Below, in pieces: positions 10,414 to 22,259 of a stretch of 64,000 nt of DNA (positions are counted from its first letter, which is position 1; every line of letters begins with the position of its first letter). Below the pieces are notes generated by a model. The model saw only the letters and a program-made list of their open reading frames with translations, ran no database searches and had not been told where the DNA came from. The stretch is from Oryzias latipes (Eukaryota > Chordata > Actinopteri > Beloniformes > Adrianichthyidae), in NCBI RefSeq assembly GCF_002234675.1, contig NC_019873.2:12722235-12786234 (forward strand), given 5' to 3'. The position numbers and the translations under genes are program-made.

Positions 10414-11400
10414 TAGTGTTTCTGCTTTTCCATCAAGCTGTTGTGGCCTTTACAGTTCAGCTTCTCATCAGTTCCAATCATAAGTCACACTGTTAGGGTT
10501 CATTTCCTTCTTCCAGGTCAAACTTAAACACTTTGATGGTCCACATCAGACTCTTGCACTTCACTGTAATTTCTGCTTAGAATGAATCTGTCTCTACTAT
10601 CCTCAGATGAGGTGGCACCCCCTTCCCTATGCAAGCAGACATTTACAAAAAGAGATGTGTCGGGACATCTCTTGTGATGGACCCCTCTCATCCATCCCAG
10701 CATCTGCTTGTGCTCCTCCCCGCTGGTTGTAGATTTCAGGTCAGTCAGACTGAGTCAGTGTTTCTTTCGTGAAACTATCATGGACGTGTTTAAAATGATA
10801 ACGCTGCCTCCTTCCTTTGGTTACCACGAGGAATGACAAATGTAAAAACACTCATGCACAGTTACCGTGCACCCTGTCTAACTCTTACTGTACTGTGATA
10901 TATAAATATTATACTTTTAATTTTGTGTTAATTCTTTAGCCTTTACCACATCCCCGTGTGGATGAAAACATATTGAGCACAACATTTAGATCTGCTAAAA
11001 ACATAAATGACTGATTGGCAGGAACTCAAACGCATACAAATATAATTTTTTAAAATTATTATTCACAAACCTTCCTTCTCCGCCCAAGCAGTAGTCGTAA
11101 AAAGAAAATTAATCCAGAAAATTAAATAGATTTTTGTAACCACTCTATACATTCATTTATTTTTGGTGTGAAATCAGACAATTAATTTAACATGGGAGTC
11201 AAAGCTCTCCTCTGACATCAGCCTCTAGTGGTCATTTCCAGAACTGCAACACGTTACTTCCTGGTTTGCTTCAAATCTGGAAACAGAAGCATGGTTTGAA
11301 CCTGCAGAAAAGGTTTCTCTGAAGCTCTGATACCCACCAATGTCTTTTGGCTTTTGCTGCAGGTTCTGGATCAACAGAACCTGGTTGGACATTCTTCAGT
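10414..11400. other. Intergenic between convergent aifm2 and entpd6
   Basis: No exon or clear transposon end is seen. The stretch 10900-11200 is AT-rich. Confidence 0.4.
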
Positions 11401-11407
11401 GACAGTT

Positions 11408-11413
11408 TTTATT
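11408..11413 (-). terminator. Polyadenylation signal of entpd6
   Basis: TTTATT on the plus strand, so AATAAA on the transcript strand, about 100 nt downstream of the entpd6 stop. It gives a short 3' UTR. Confidence 0.6.
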
Positions 11414-11513
11414 ACAATTCATCAGAACATTAAAAGTTCTTTTAACAAACAAACCAGAACACAGAGCCCACACCAGCTCAGAGTGCATGTGAGCGTGCAT
11501 GGCTGGTCCAGCC

Positions 11514-14500
11514 TCATGATCCTCTCAGGGTTTCCATGTAGTTGAAAGTGGCTCCCAGAGCCCAACTGGTCTCCACTTGGTTGATGGTTCTGGCAAGCTG
11601 CGGCACAGAAACCCAGTCAGAAGAAACAATCAGCTTGATAATCAATAAGAGTGATGGCGGACTGACCCTGAGCTGCTGGTGGGGGGGGAAGCCGAACTCT
11701 TGCAGAAGGACGGAGATGTAGACCAGGTCCAGACAGAGGAAGGGATTCTGTTGAGGTTCGGCTGACGGCCCAGAACACACTGAGAACAAGAACCACACAC
11801 ATGATCCATATTCAGAGGTGCATCGTCCCCCCTCCGTTCTTCGGGTGCAATTCATTGCATGCACAAACAGGGGGTCCCAGCTCACCTCTTCTGGCTGCAT
11901 CTGTGTAGTCAGACACTCTGATGGCTCCGCCCAGCTTCTCATCTGCACACAGAAACAGGTATGACGATGACTCAGAGGTGGGAACGATCATCCCCCCCAC
12001 CTGCTTAATTTTCAGGAGCCTCTTAAAGGGGTTCTGGTGTCAGACTGACCTAGTTAAACTCTGACCCCAAAACTCTTATGTGACCTTCCCTCATAAATAA
12101 GTTTACCCGTCCACTTTTATTAGGATGGCATCTGTCTAGATATAAACAGGAAGCAGTCATCAACTGATTCTATTTGGCAGGAGTCTTACCGATGATGCCT
12201 AAGTTAACAGCACGGTCATAGTAGAAGGAGAAGGCGTAGAAGTCCATGGATACCACCTCTGACACCCTCTTTATCTTCCCATATAGAACCTTTTGCACTC
12301 TGGTGAGGCACGTCTCAAAAACCGGCTCCCCTGAAACACACAAACTTGGTTCCACCTGCTCCAGCTGCATGATGGGTATTTATAGGGCTTCACTTCACTT
12401 TACCTGCTTTCTGTCCCTTTACAGTGAAGACAACATCCGCATGTTCCCACCTGCCTGAGTACTGCGGGGGGAGGCAGGGGCTGACGAGCTCAGTGCTGCC
12501 CCCTATGGAACGCACACACAGAAAAACCAAAGAGACTATGAGCTGCAGCTTCTTACAGCAGCCAGACCACAGCAACAGCTGGCAAGCAAGGAATTAATCT
12601 TGCAGTGTGTTGTTAAAAGATTAGATAATGGCTTATTTATCTGGGGGGGCGGGGTATAAAAGGCAGAGATGAAAGCCAGATGAAAAACAAGAAAAGAGGG
12701 TCAGATACGTACCAGGCGGATCAACAGAACCTCCTAAGATGGTGAGCCGGGCGGACATCAAACCCAAACCCAGATAACTGTAGACAACAAAAAAACAGGT
12801 TCTGCTGAGAACAGCTGCTCTGTCCCAATAAAGTGCTAACTGTGAAGCAGAATTTTTTTAGCACAAACATTAATTTTAATCAGAGACTCTTTGCTTTTGA
12901 GACCCTTTTTTTCCTTGTGCTCTTGTTAGAGGTCACAGACAGAAGAACCGACTGCAGAGATAAGAGGGCCAAATAATTGTGTTTTAGCTCGCAGTAATGT
13001 TTCCTTGCAGGTTTGTGCAGAACCTCCATGTTCTGGAATCACTGAGACTTTTCAACATCAAGAGCTGCTGCGGGTTCAGCTGTGTGACGTGGAAACAGTT
13101 TGAGTGTTTGCTTTAAGGCAAGTGAGGCCTGAATTCACGCTGCATCTGAGATTATACATTTGCCACTAGAGGGTAGTGTGGACAATGCAAGCTGTGTATT
13201 TCCATCTAAAAGAAATTAAAAAAGATAAAAACCTGGATATTTTATGAGGATATTTTGTCTAGCAGTCTAAATACCTACTCTGATCCTCCTCTATTGTAAA
13301 AGGGTTCCCAGTGGTCTTTCAATTATCATTATGCCGTTTTTAGGTAACATCAAAAAACAAGATATTATCTGCAGAGCAGCTGCAGTTTATTAGAAATTTG
13401 GCTTTGTGTTGTGGATGGGACCGTTAGCGCAGACCGTCCCCCTTCCCCTCGCCCTTTTTTTTTTTTATACAAACCAGACAACACCCCCCCCCCCCGTTAT
13501 TGGAAGCAGGCTCGGACAGGGGTAATGCTTACCTGTGTGTGTAAACAGTGTGAGTCCTGTCGAACATCTCGAAGGACCTGATGAAGTCGATGGGAGACAT
13601 CTGGATGGTTTTCTACACCCGAGCACACACAGAAAAGCACAAATGCGTTAAATTGAAGACTTTTAAAGACTGAACATGCTCCCATCATCTTCCACTTATC
13701 CAGAACCAGGTCATTGGAGTACCAATCTAAGCAAAAACCTCCCTCTCCTCAACAACTTCATCCTGTTCTGCCAGAAGAACCCCAAAGTGCTCTTAGGTCA
13801 ATTGAAAAATACTGTCCCTCCAATGCCTTTTTGGGTCTTTATTGGGTGCTTCCATGCCTTGAATGCTTCTCCAGAGAGAAGTCCAGGAGGCATCCTTCCG
13901 TCACTTGTGAAAAAGACCCAAAGATACTTGAACTCTTCCACTTGGGGCAGGAGCTCTCTGTCTACCCAGAGAGGCAAATCACCTTTTCTGGTCAAGAACC
14001 ATGGCCTCTGACTTGGAGGTGCTCATTTTCATTCCAGCCGCTAACTTTAACCTCTATCAGACACGGTTCCTTCCAAAGTCATCCTCACCTCATCACGGGG
14101 GCTGAAGGTGATCTGAGTTGAACCACCACCTAGATCCAACATCCCCACTGTGGTTAAGTCAGCTCTGCTGAGACCACCTTTAAAGGAAAGACAACAAACT
14201 AGAAGATTAATCTGTGACTCCAGGGCAGATCATGCAGAAAGACCTCTACACTTCCGGAAAATAATGGTGGAAATGAGCAGAACCTAAATAGAAGGATTCT
14301 GGGGGTCTGTAAGAAGCTAACCTTCAGTAGATCTTTGCAGCTACATACATACAAAGACCCGTGACGTTAGTCATTCTAGCCTTGTGACCTTTACTATCTG
14401 GAGTTTCATTATGATCATTTTTCTAACTTTTGTCATCATCTACATTTTGACCTTCATCATCCTAACTCTTATTGTACTCCTGGTCAACTTTATCTCATCC

Positions 14501-17500
14501 TGACCATCTTTCTGACTTTTGCATCCTAACTTTCTTCACTTTGACTTCATCATCATGACCCTTTTCTTTTCCTGAGATTTGTTGTGACTTCCGTTCTCCT
14601 AATCTTTGCAGTTTTAACTTTCATTGTGACATTTGTCCTTCTGACCCTGTTTGCCTTGACCTTTAACATCCTGACCCTCAATATGACTTTCTTTATTTTG
14701 ACCGTCATCCTGACTTTGGTCCTGACCATCATTATCCAGACCTTTGTCATCGTAACCTTCATCATCCAGACTTTCAATGTGACAATCATCCTGGCCTCCA
14801 CTCTGAAGTTTGCAGGTGCACTAAAGAATCATTCAGGACCAACAGCAAGAGATAAATGTGGCAGAATGGACTGCTGGATCCCCCTGACACATTTATGCTG
14901 GCAGACGCCAAAGGAACATCAGTTCTATCTGCAAGTACCAAACCCACCCTGAACAATGAATGTTTCCCCCATTGCCCTCTAGAAAAAGAAGCAGGTGGAT
15001 CCAGAACCAACACAGGGTGGACCTTTCGGCTTTTAAATGCGAGGAACCACCGCGATGGACGTCAGGAGGATCTGATTTGCCTCAGAACTTTAAACAGGAG
15101 CGTCATTCAGACGCTGCTGACCACCAATAAACCTTCTCCTAATCCAGCTCGAAATTAAACCGCAAACCTGATTCTTGCAGGTTGAGAGGTAAAAGAATGG
15201 GTCTCACCGATGAGGACGTTGACAGTGATCCAAGCAGAAATTCCTGAAAGAACAGGTAAAGAGAGAGATGAGCAACCCTTTAACAGTTCAGATGCAAATT
15301 CATGATCATCGTCGCTGACTGAAACCACAGTCCTGCATGAGAAAGTTCTGCTCTGCTGCAGCAAGTTGGGATTTATTCCTCCTTTACAGATAACAAAAAC
15401 AACCTCAAAGCTGTTTCTGAACTACAGTTAATAGTCAGTCTGGTTCTTTGGAGGTTTCTCTGCTCTGGGGGATGGGGGTCCAAGTTGTCTCAAGTCTGGA
15501 CCTCTAGAATTCAGCTAGCAGGGCGTTTCTCTGTGGTCCTGGATCTGCGCTCAGCTCTTCACAGCTCCGACAGGGATGGTTAATCAGTGGTTCCTGCCGT
15601 TGACCCTTGAGGACTTGCAGGTGTGAGGCCTGAGACCCCTCCCCATCACTCTGAGGCCACACGCCTTGCCTCTGCGGGTGGACGCGTGCAGGAATTGCAG
15701 ACCTTGCATAATCCTTTTAAAGTAGTTCATATAGCAATTATAGCCATGTGGGATAATGTCCCACTTAATCTTAAAGGGGAGTGGATTATCCATCCCGTTC
15801 TTTCTGCAGCTGGAATGTTTTCTCCTCGGTGAGCGGGATCAGATGACTGAAGGATGGGTCAGGAGCCATTAATGGACAGATTCCCAGCGTGGAGCTCGAG
15901 CTGAAAGCTCCGGGGTCCTCTCACGGTCTAACCAGATTCCATCAGCCTTATTATCTTGCTGATATTTGTCATTCCTTCTGGCGTACTTATCCCCCATCCA
16001 GATTACCCTCTGCCCGCCTGCGAGGAAGAGACTTATTGTTAATGGAGATATGAGCGATCGGTGGAAGCGCTAAGTGCCCGTGTTTAGTTCCCTGACCCTC
16101 GCCAGGACTTGTGTGTTTTGTTTGAAAATTGATTCTTAGCGTCTCTGCCTGGGAGTTTTGCTGTAAAGCTCCCATGATACGGTTTGCGTGTAGCTGGTAA
16201 ACGTGCACTCCTGCATGCAGCAGGGGTCAAAGGACACGGTTAAAAGGCTCTAATGCAGCTGAGCACAAACATTCTGCCACAGACACTAATGTGGATCTGA
16301 GCTGACCTGGTTATGCAGACCGCGAACTCCTCTGGTCACTTCTTTACTGCCACAGTCCGGTGATCCAAGTCTGCTTCAATTCTGAGCCCATCAGTAATGA
16401 ACCCAACCTTCCTGCTACTCAAACATGCCATATTCTGTAACCTCACAATCCCCAGAATTGCCAAACGTCTTCATCTATTAGGTCAAAAGGTGAGAAAAAA
16501 CAAAAAAACTGCAGACTACATAAAGCTGATCAGATAAGACTTCAGGTTGGGAAATTACAGAAAAGTCTGTTTTGAGAATTTTCTCATCTCTTCTTCCCTC
16601 CATTCCTTCATACACAACTCTGACAATGCTTTCCCCTCAGGTTTTGATGGACACATGGACAGTTTTGAAAAAAAGAGGGTCAGAACCAAACCTGTTCGAA
16701 AAATCCCACCAGCCCAAAAGAACCTGCAAAAACGGGTCAGATGTTTGTTTTCCAGGTAAGACGTTTGTTCAGGGAGATGTGGCTGAGATTAGGCGCTGCT
16801 GTGGAAGCTAATGCTTTGCTTGTTCCCCGCATGCCAGCCATTTTTCTCACAAGGTCACCACAGCTCCACGATCGATCAAACATCTGAAATGGGTTTGGTT
16901 ACCTCCAAGTCCAGTGACGAAATCTGTACTTGCGATCATTTCTCCAGTAACCGCTAAAAGAAAACTGGTTCTCCTCGGGTTCAGACCAGAGCTGCATGAG
17001 CTGGGAAGAGTTTATAGGGACTCCTTGCACTTGAGCTTCTTAGGCATTAAAAACAAGCTTTGTTCTTTTTGTTGAATAACCACATAATGACCACAGCAGC
17101 AGCTCCAGACTAGAACATCAAGTCTGGATCAGCCCAGCTCCATCATGAGCAAACCCAGGTAACAATCAGGACTGCTTACCTTCATCAGTGCCGTCCATGA
17201 TGGAGACGCTGTCGTCTCTAGACAGGAAAGGAGACTTGTGGAAAATCTGTCTTACCTGGATACAAACAAGAAGTGCAAAGTACAGTTGGGCAAAAGAGTA
17301 TTTAGTCAGCCACCAATTGTGGAAGTTCTTCCACTTAAAAAGATGAGAGAGGCCTGTAATTTTTTTTATCATAGGTATACCTCAACTATGGGAGACAACA
17401 TGAGAAAAAAAAATCCAGAAAATCATATTGTCTGATTTTTAAAGAATGTTTGTAAATTGTGATGGAAAATAAGTATTTGGTCAATAACAAAAGTTCAACT

Positions 17501-20500
17501 CAAGATTTTGTTATAAATCCTTTGTTGGCAATGAAAGTCAAACGTTTTCTGTAAGTCTTCACAAAGTTTTCACAAACTATTGCTGGTATTTTGGTCCATT
17601 TCTCCATGCAAATCTCCTCTAGAGCAGTGATGTTTTGGGGCTGTCGGTGGGCAACCCAGACTTTCAACTCCCTCCAAAGATTTTCTATGGAACTGAGATC
17701 TGGAGACTGACTAGACCACTCCAGCACCTTGACAAGCTTCTTACAAAGCCATCCCTTTGTTACCCGGGCGGTGTGTTTGGGTTTGCTGTCATGCTTAATG
17801 ACCCAGCCACGTTTCATCTTCAATGCCCTTGCTGGTGGAAAGAGGTTTTCACTCAAAATCTGATGATACACGATGCATTTCTTTCATTTCTATATAGCAG
17901 ATTCTAGTTAGGATTCCTGGAACTGATCCGGTTTGCTGTGATACAATAGCTGCACATGCTCAGTTGGGCCGAGGTTGTGTCATCTTCACAAATGGGTCTC
18001 CTTGAAGAAAACATGGCCTGAAATAACTAGCATGTTACTATCTTTTTATTGGATTTTCCTCAAACTCACTGATCCTAACTCCTTATATTAGAGACCTGTT
18101 TTACAGATGTTGTGTTACGTTTTCACGGAAAACTCAGAAAGTGCTTCACTTAGACTTTGTAACCAAGTTGTGTGTGTGTTTCTGATCTGTGCATGGATGG
18201 TGTGACCAGGTCAAGAGAGGCTTACTTACTTTCTCCAGCAGCTGCTTGGCTTTTTCTCCAGGCAGCAGCCTCAGACCGGCTGTGGCCTTCAGGACCAGTG
18301 GAGTTTTAGCCCACATGGAAGGGGGGACACTGGACTTTGCCACATGCAGAAGCTCTTGGATTCCTGCTGCACACTGAACAAAGAAAAGACAACTATTGTT
18401 ACCGTTTCTCCTGAGAACTTCTCATTTGTGGTGACTTGAGTTCGCTGAAACTGCAGTTAGAATTTTGGTCTCCAGCTCCCCACCTTCATCTGATCACACG
18501 ATGGGACACTGTTAAGCTACATTCACACTGCTCCCGGCAATGTACGTTCAAGCGGCCACGTCCGAAGGAAAGCATGTACCGTATTTTCCAGAATATAAGT
18601 CGCTCCGGAGTATAAGTCGCACCAGCCCAAAAATACATTATAAAGTAGAAAAAAACACAGATAAGTCGCACTGGACTATAAGTCGCATTTTGACGGGAGA
18701 TTTATTTTACAAAATCTGAGACCAAGAACTAATAAGTTCCACAACCTCATATGACACAATCATAGCAGACTGTTTATCTCATAATTTCACAGTAATTCTT
18801 TCTCATAATTATTTATTTATTCCTTTCATGAAGCATCATTGCCCAACTAATACTCTGTTTTCATCCTGTATTTGTAGAATGTAGTCATTTTTATTGCATT
18901 TCTGAATTTATGAAATCATTGGAAAATAGAATATTATGTTTTTAACCTTCAAGATCTTACTTTAAAAAAACGTTTGCTGATTCTCTGAGTCACTTAACAT
19001 CCTCTTAACACTTAACATAACTCATAAATCAAATTGACCCAGGAACATCATCTCTGTTCCTCACAAATGAACATAACAGGAGGGTTAACAATGTATTTAT
19101 TTCAATTTAGTTCTAATATAAGTCGCTGCGGAGTATAAGTCGCACCCCTTGCCAAACTATGAAAAAAAGGGCGACTTATAGTCCGGAAAATACGGTAAAT
19201 GCGAGTTTTGGGCTCCCACGCTCTAACGTAGCTATGTGTTGGGATTTGCGTAATCATCATTTGCTTACACGTTATCACCATAATATGATTGTGTCTCAGT
19301 TCTGTCTTTCAGTACGAAAACACTGACATGCTAGGGGCTGACTATACAAGATATGATGTTCCTGTACTGCCTGATTGAATGACCAACTTTTATGTTATCA
19401 ACCTGGCCACCAATAAAACCAAACTGGATTCACTGGGAAGGTGAACTCGTCTGTCGTAGCTTGTGCTGTGACAGGCTTCTCCTTCTGCAGAAGTCTAAAA
19501 AAAAAATCATTTCCTATGTGGTTCTTCTCTTTGTTGAAGAAAAGGCATAACCCTAACACTATGCACACTATTAAGACCATTTAGGTCTGTTTAACCAGGT
19601 CAAACTTTGACCAATCAGGGAGTCTGATTTGGTAATGACGTTTGAATAGTGGCATTTTTAACTCACCAAAGTGCCAACTGCTGCAGAGGTTGCAACCGTG
19701 GCAAAGGTAGAACAGTCAACCTCTGATCAGAAGATCGCAGGTTTGGTTCTCACCTTGAAGTGTCTTCAGGCAAGACACTAAACCCCACATTACTGGTGGT
19801 TATAGTGTCGTGCGTGTGAATGGGACTGTGACTGTAAAGTGCTTTGGGCCTTCCAAAAGGTTAGTAAAGCTCTACATAAGTACAGTATACGGTCTTTACC
19901 ATTTAGTAAACAGTAGAAAATGAAAAAGACGGAGAAGCCCCTCAGGCTTAATAGCCACAAAGGAGCTTTGTGAGGTTCCATTGCATCTCCTGGTTGATCT
20001 TGAGAGATGTTCTGACAGTGCATGTATCAGCGCATTTGTGGCAGTCCAACATGAGAAATCATTTATGTTCTCCTGGTCCATTTGAGGATAATTTCTCTTT
20101 TTCATGTATTGGTTTTGTGTCTCTCATTCAAATGTAAACAAAAAGTAATCATTTGAATTTTCATCAGATTTAATGCGTGTGAACCATCTCACCTTCTCGG
20201 GATCATCAGCGTACGCAGACAGCCCAGGTTTGATGGCCTTGAAGGTCTCGTGGTCCACTATGGGGGGTTCTATGGAAACAAGCAAACATCAGCACGGAGC
20301 TCCTGACACTCTTTTTGCACATCTCTGTTCTGACGGCCTCTATCTGAGCTGTCATTAAGCTCCTAATAACAATCCCAGTCTGCATAACTAACAGGTGCTG
20401 CCATTAGTCCGGTTAGCCCTGATGCTAACAAAGAGGCCAAAATTGCACTCAGTCCGCGAGTCAGCTTAGCTTTAAATGCGATAACGAAGGCATTTGGCTG

Positions 20501-21246
20501 CAGGAACCCCCTCTAAGCCTAATAAAGCAGAGAGCTCTCAAACACTATAATGAGTTTGTGTCGTTTTAACCCAGAGCTGCGGGACTTAAAGGCTCAGAGC
20601 TCCTCTTGTCTGCACACGCTCATCTGGTAATTAAGGTTCAGGGCCAACATGTGTGGACTTTAAATACACTAAAAGCAGTCCTCTGAGAGGATCCACTGCA
20701 TGTCCACTGTCATCACAGCGCCATCGCTCCAACACGCTGGGATTCTGGATACCAAACAGCGAGCCAATCGGTTTACTGCAGCGAGAAATAACATCACTGA
20801 TGAACAAATCTGCTCAGTTTCTGTCTGCAACAAACCAACGGGTTTAAAATAATGTGTCTCTCTGCAAACCAAAATTCAACAACACACTTTGATTTTAGAA
20901 AAATCCTTTCTAGTGAAATAGTCAGAACTTTCCTGGTACTGATTGGCCAAACCCAAACCAGCAGCAGGGCTTTCCAATCTTCACCTTTACTCTTCATCTG
21001 GAGCTTGAAAATGTGGACTCTGGTTCCGGTGCTGCCCGCGTCAAACATGACGCCATATTGGAAGTCAAATCCGTCTGCAGAGACAGGCCGGTCGTCACCG
21101 GCTCTGACCAATTTGGACTCGGCATGTGGAGGTGGTCTGAAGTTGGAGGCCTTGGAGGTTGAGTAGTGGTACTTCAGAAACAACAGGTAGGCCAGCAGAA
21201 AGGCCATGAAGAGAAAGACACCGAGCTTTGGTCTCTTCATCACCAT
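11514..21246 (-). CDS. entpd6: Ectonucleoside triphosphate diphosphohydrolase 6 (CD39-like 2)
   Basis: Thirteen coding exons on the minus strand: 21246-20985, 20269-20193, 18373-18230, 17255-17180, 15243-15208, 14177-14089, 13612-13533, 12777-12713, 12502-12404, 12330-12190, 11942-11886, 11779-11667, 11597-11514, giving 440 aa. The start is fixed by in-frame TAA and TGA just upstream of the ATG. A signal-anchor segment spans about residues 9-26. All apyrase conserved regions are present: [10 protein letters not shown] (69-78), KATAGLR (142-148), ISAWITVN around W191, DLGGGSTQ (213-220) and the C-terminal ETSWALG with W425. The family hydrolyses nucleoside diphosphates, preferring GDP and IDP, in the Golgi lumen or as a shed soluble enzyme. 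Human ENTPD6 has a longer N-terminus. C-terminal EFGFP and VETSWALGA identify ENTPD6 over ENTPD5. Introns hold a Rex3 fragment, a Tc1 relic, MITEs and a SINE. Confidence 0.94.
13345..13440 (-). mobile_element. MITE family 1, small fragment in entpd6 intron 7
   Basis: The sequence with 'TCTGCAGAGCAGCTGCAG', 'TTATTAGAAATTTGGCTTTG' and 'GGACCGTTAGCGCAGAC' matches the family 1 interior read in the inverted direction (compare 7250-7320). Ends are not preserved. Confidence 0.5.
13684..14062 (-). mobile_element. Rex3/RTE-like LINE 3' fragment in entpd6 intron 6
   Basis: Read on the minus strand it encodes the end of a reverse transcriptase ORF, with [19 protein letters not shown], and continues into the LINE 3' end ('GGAGGGACAGTATTTTTC', 'GGTTCTTCTGGCAGAACAGG'). 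It is 5'-truncated and internally deleted. Its 5' end lies only 26 bp downstream of the exon 6 donor (14089), so very little of the original intron is left on that side. A second copy of the same family is at 46372-46775. Confidence 0.75.
14395..14805. repeat. Degenerate tandem repeat in entpd6 intron 5
   Basis: About 400 bp built of imperfect short units resembling CTGACCTTCATCATC, with variants such as TGACTTTGGTC and TAACCTTCATCATCCAG. The pyrimidine-rich strand asymmetry leaves open frames on both strands (for example 14553-14801 and 14584-14952); their compositions are repetitive and they are not genes. Confidence 0.75.
17283..17890 (-). mobile_element. Tc1-like transposon, truncated, in entpd6 intron 3
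   Basis: The left end CAGTTGGGCAAAAGAGTATT follows a TA dinucleotide, the Tc1/mariner target. On the minus strand 17871-17500 encodes the C-terminal third of a Tc1 transposase, with [20 protein letters not shown], which contains the last catalytic acidic region, and [11 protein letters not shown] near the end. The N-terminal DNA-binding half and the other inverted repeat are missing, so it cannot be autonomous. The terminal repeat begins 27 bp outside entpd6 exon 4. Confidence 0.9.
18512..19240. mobile_element. MITE family 3 relic (TACATTCACAC ends), host of a nested MITE
   Basis: The left end TTAAGCTACATTCACACTGC is the same terminus as the element at 40845. The right end near 19226 reads AACGTAGCTA. 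Between the two a 617-bp TA-target MITE has inserted. Sequence at about 19560-19670 also resembles the interior of the 40845 copy ('TTTTGACCAAACAGGGA' there), so the original element may extend further right. The class is inferred from the ends only. Confidence 0.5.
18579..19195. mobile_element. TA-target MITE with 27-bp terminal inverted repeats
   Basis: Ends CCGTATTTTCCAGAATATAA and, inverted, CCGTATTTTCCGGACTATAA extend to about 27 bp with three mismatches, and TA flanks both sides (18577-18578 and 19196-19197). Both ends carry tandem 'TATAAGTCGC' motifs, four on the left and three on the right. The interior of about 0.4 kb is AT-rich and noncoding and includes 'GAACATAACAGGAGGGTTAA', also found at 7120-7140. 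The TA target suggests a Tc1/mariner-related mobiliser. Confidence 0.85.
19687..19907 (+). mobile_element. tRNA-derived SINE in entpd6 intron 2
   Basis: The head has a tRNA-like A box (GGCAAAGGTAGAACAG) and B box (GGTTTGGTTCTCA). The body reads CAGGCAAGACACTAAACCCC and the tail GTAAAGTGCTTTGGGCC, then TAAAGCTCTACATAAGTAC. The same element is present at 57725-57990. It lies in plus orientation, antisense to entpd6. Confidence 0.8.
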
Positions 21247-21889
21247 TCATTATGTGTGAAATCTGTTTAAAAAAAGAAAAAGATCCCTGAAGCAACATCC
21301 AGACCCAAAGAACCTGCAAAACCTGCAGGACCTGCAGCTACTGGTCTCCCTCATATGATATTGTCTCCAAAAACCAGTTTGTCCAGAAAATCTTGAAGCT
21401 TATTTGCTCTTTTCACTCCCATTAAAAATTGTTACAGTCAGAGCAAGCAAACATGGCCGGCACTTATGGTGCTCTCCTGAACGTTACTAATGTGCCTTAG
21501 AGAAGTGATGAGGGCGGAAAGAGTCAGGGTCAGTTCTGTCAACTCCAGTCAGACTTAGATGACCCTACATCTGGACAGTTTTGACCCACAACAAAGGATC
21601 TCAAATGTATGCCAAATACTAAAATGTAGAAACCAGGAATTTAAAAATTCTTAAAAACTGTCAATGCTTTTTCTAAAATCCCATATACTTGCTCTTACAC
21701 ACATTTAAAGTTTAAAGTTCTGTGGGACTTGGAGTCAAACAAAGTGACAAGAGGAAGTTCTTGAAGCAGACATTAAGTTTGTTGTTTTATTCATTTATTT
21801 AACTTGATCGAATTATATAAATACACACACATAAGAAAGAAAAACTAACCGTTTAACAGATTACCATGTTGACGGTTTGGAGTAAGCCC

Positions 21890-22200
21890 AGACACTGACC
21901 CGGTACAGACTTCTGCTCCTCCAGACAATCTCCCATTTCTTTTCACACATCCATACCGCGCTTGTTGATGACGTCAGGGCACTCGGTGGTGACGTTTCCG
22001 CACCACGCGCGCACAAAAGCCGAATTTCCTCGCCTCTTTAAGTTTAGCTTCAGAAATAATCCTGGAACCCACAGTTTAGGATGTCTGTTGGTTCGAATTC
22101 ATGGTATTTAACGAGCCAATCCCCTCTACTAGCGTCCGTGATGTGGAGGCACAGGTGTATGAAGGCGCGGCCGTGTTATTCCGGGATCATGTGCGCGCAT
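21890..22200 (-). promoter_or_regulatory. Candidate entpd6 promoter with full CRE palindrome
   Basis: This CpG-rich island lies about 0.7 kb upstream of the first coding exon and contains a perfect TGACGTCA (21969-21976), a second TGACGT at about 21991 and several CGCGCG stretches. A noncoding first exon is implied, since a pyrimidine tract and AG precede the coding exon near 21263. The promoter role is inferred from position and composition. Confidence 0.5.
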
Positions 22201-22259
22201 ACATCCGCGAGCGTGAATTAATACACAAATAGAAGACACGAGTTACACGTGCGTGTTGA

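Noticed and set aside
13714-14121. 135-aa plus-strand frame
   Set aside because: Antisense of the Rex3-like LINE fragment; the LINE protein reads on the minus strand.
14553-14952. Two opposite open frames in entpd6 intron 5
   Set aside because: Low-complexity translation of the degenerate tandem repeat, partly overlapping unique intron.
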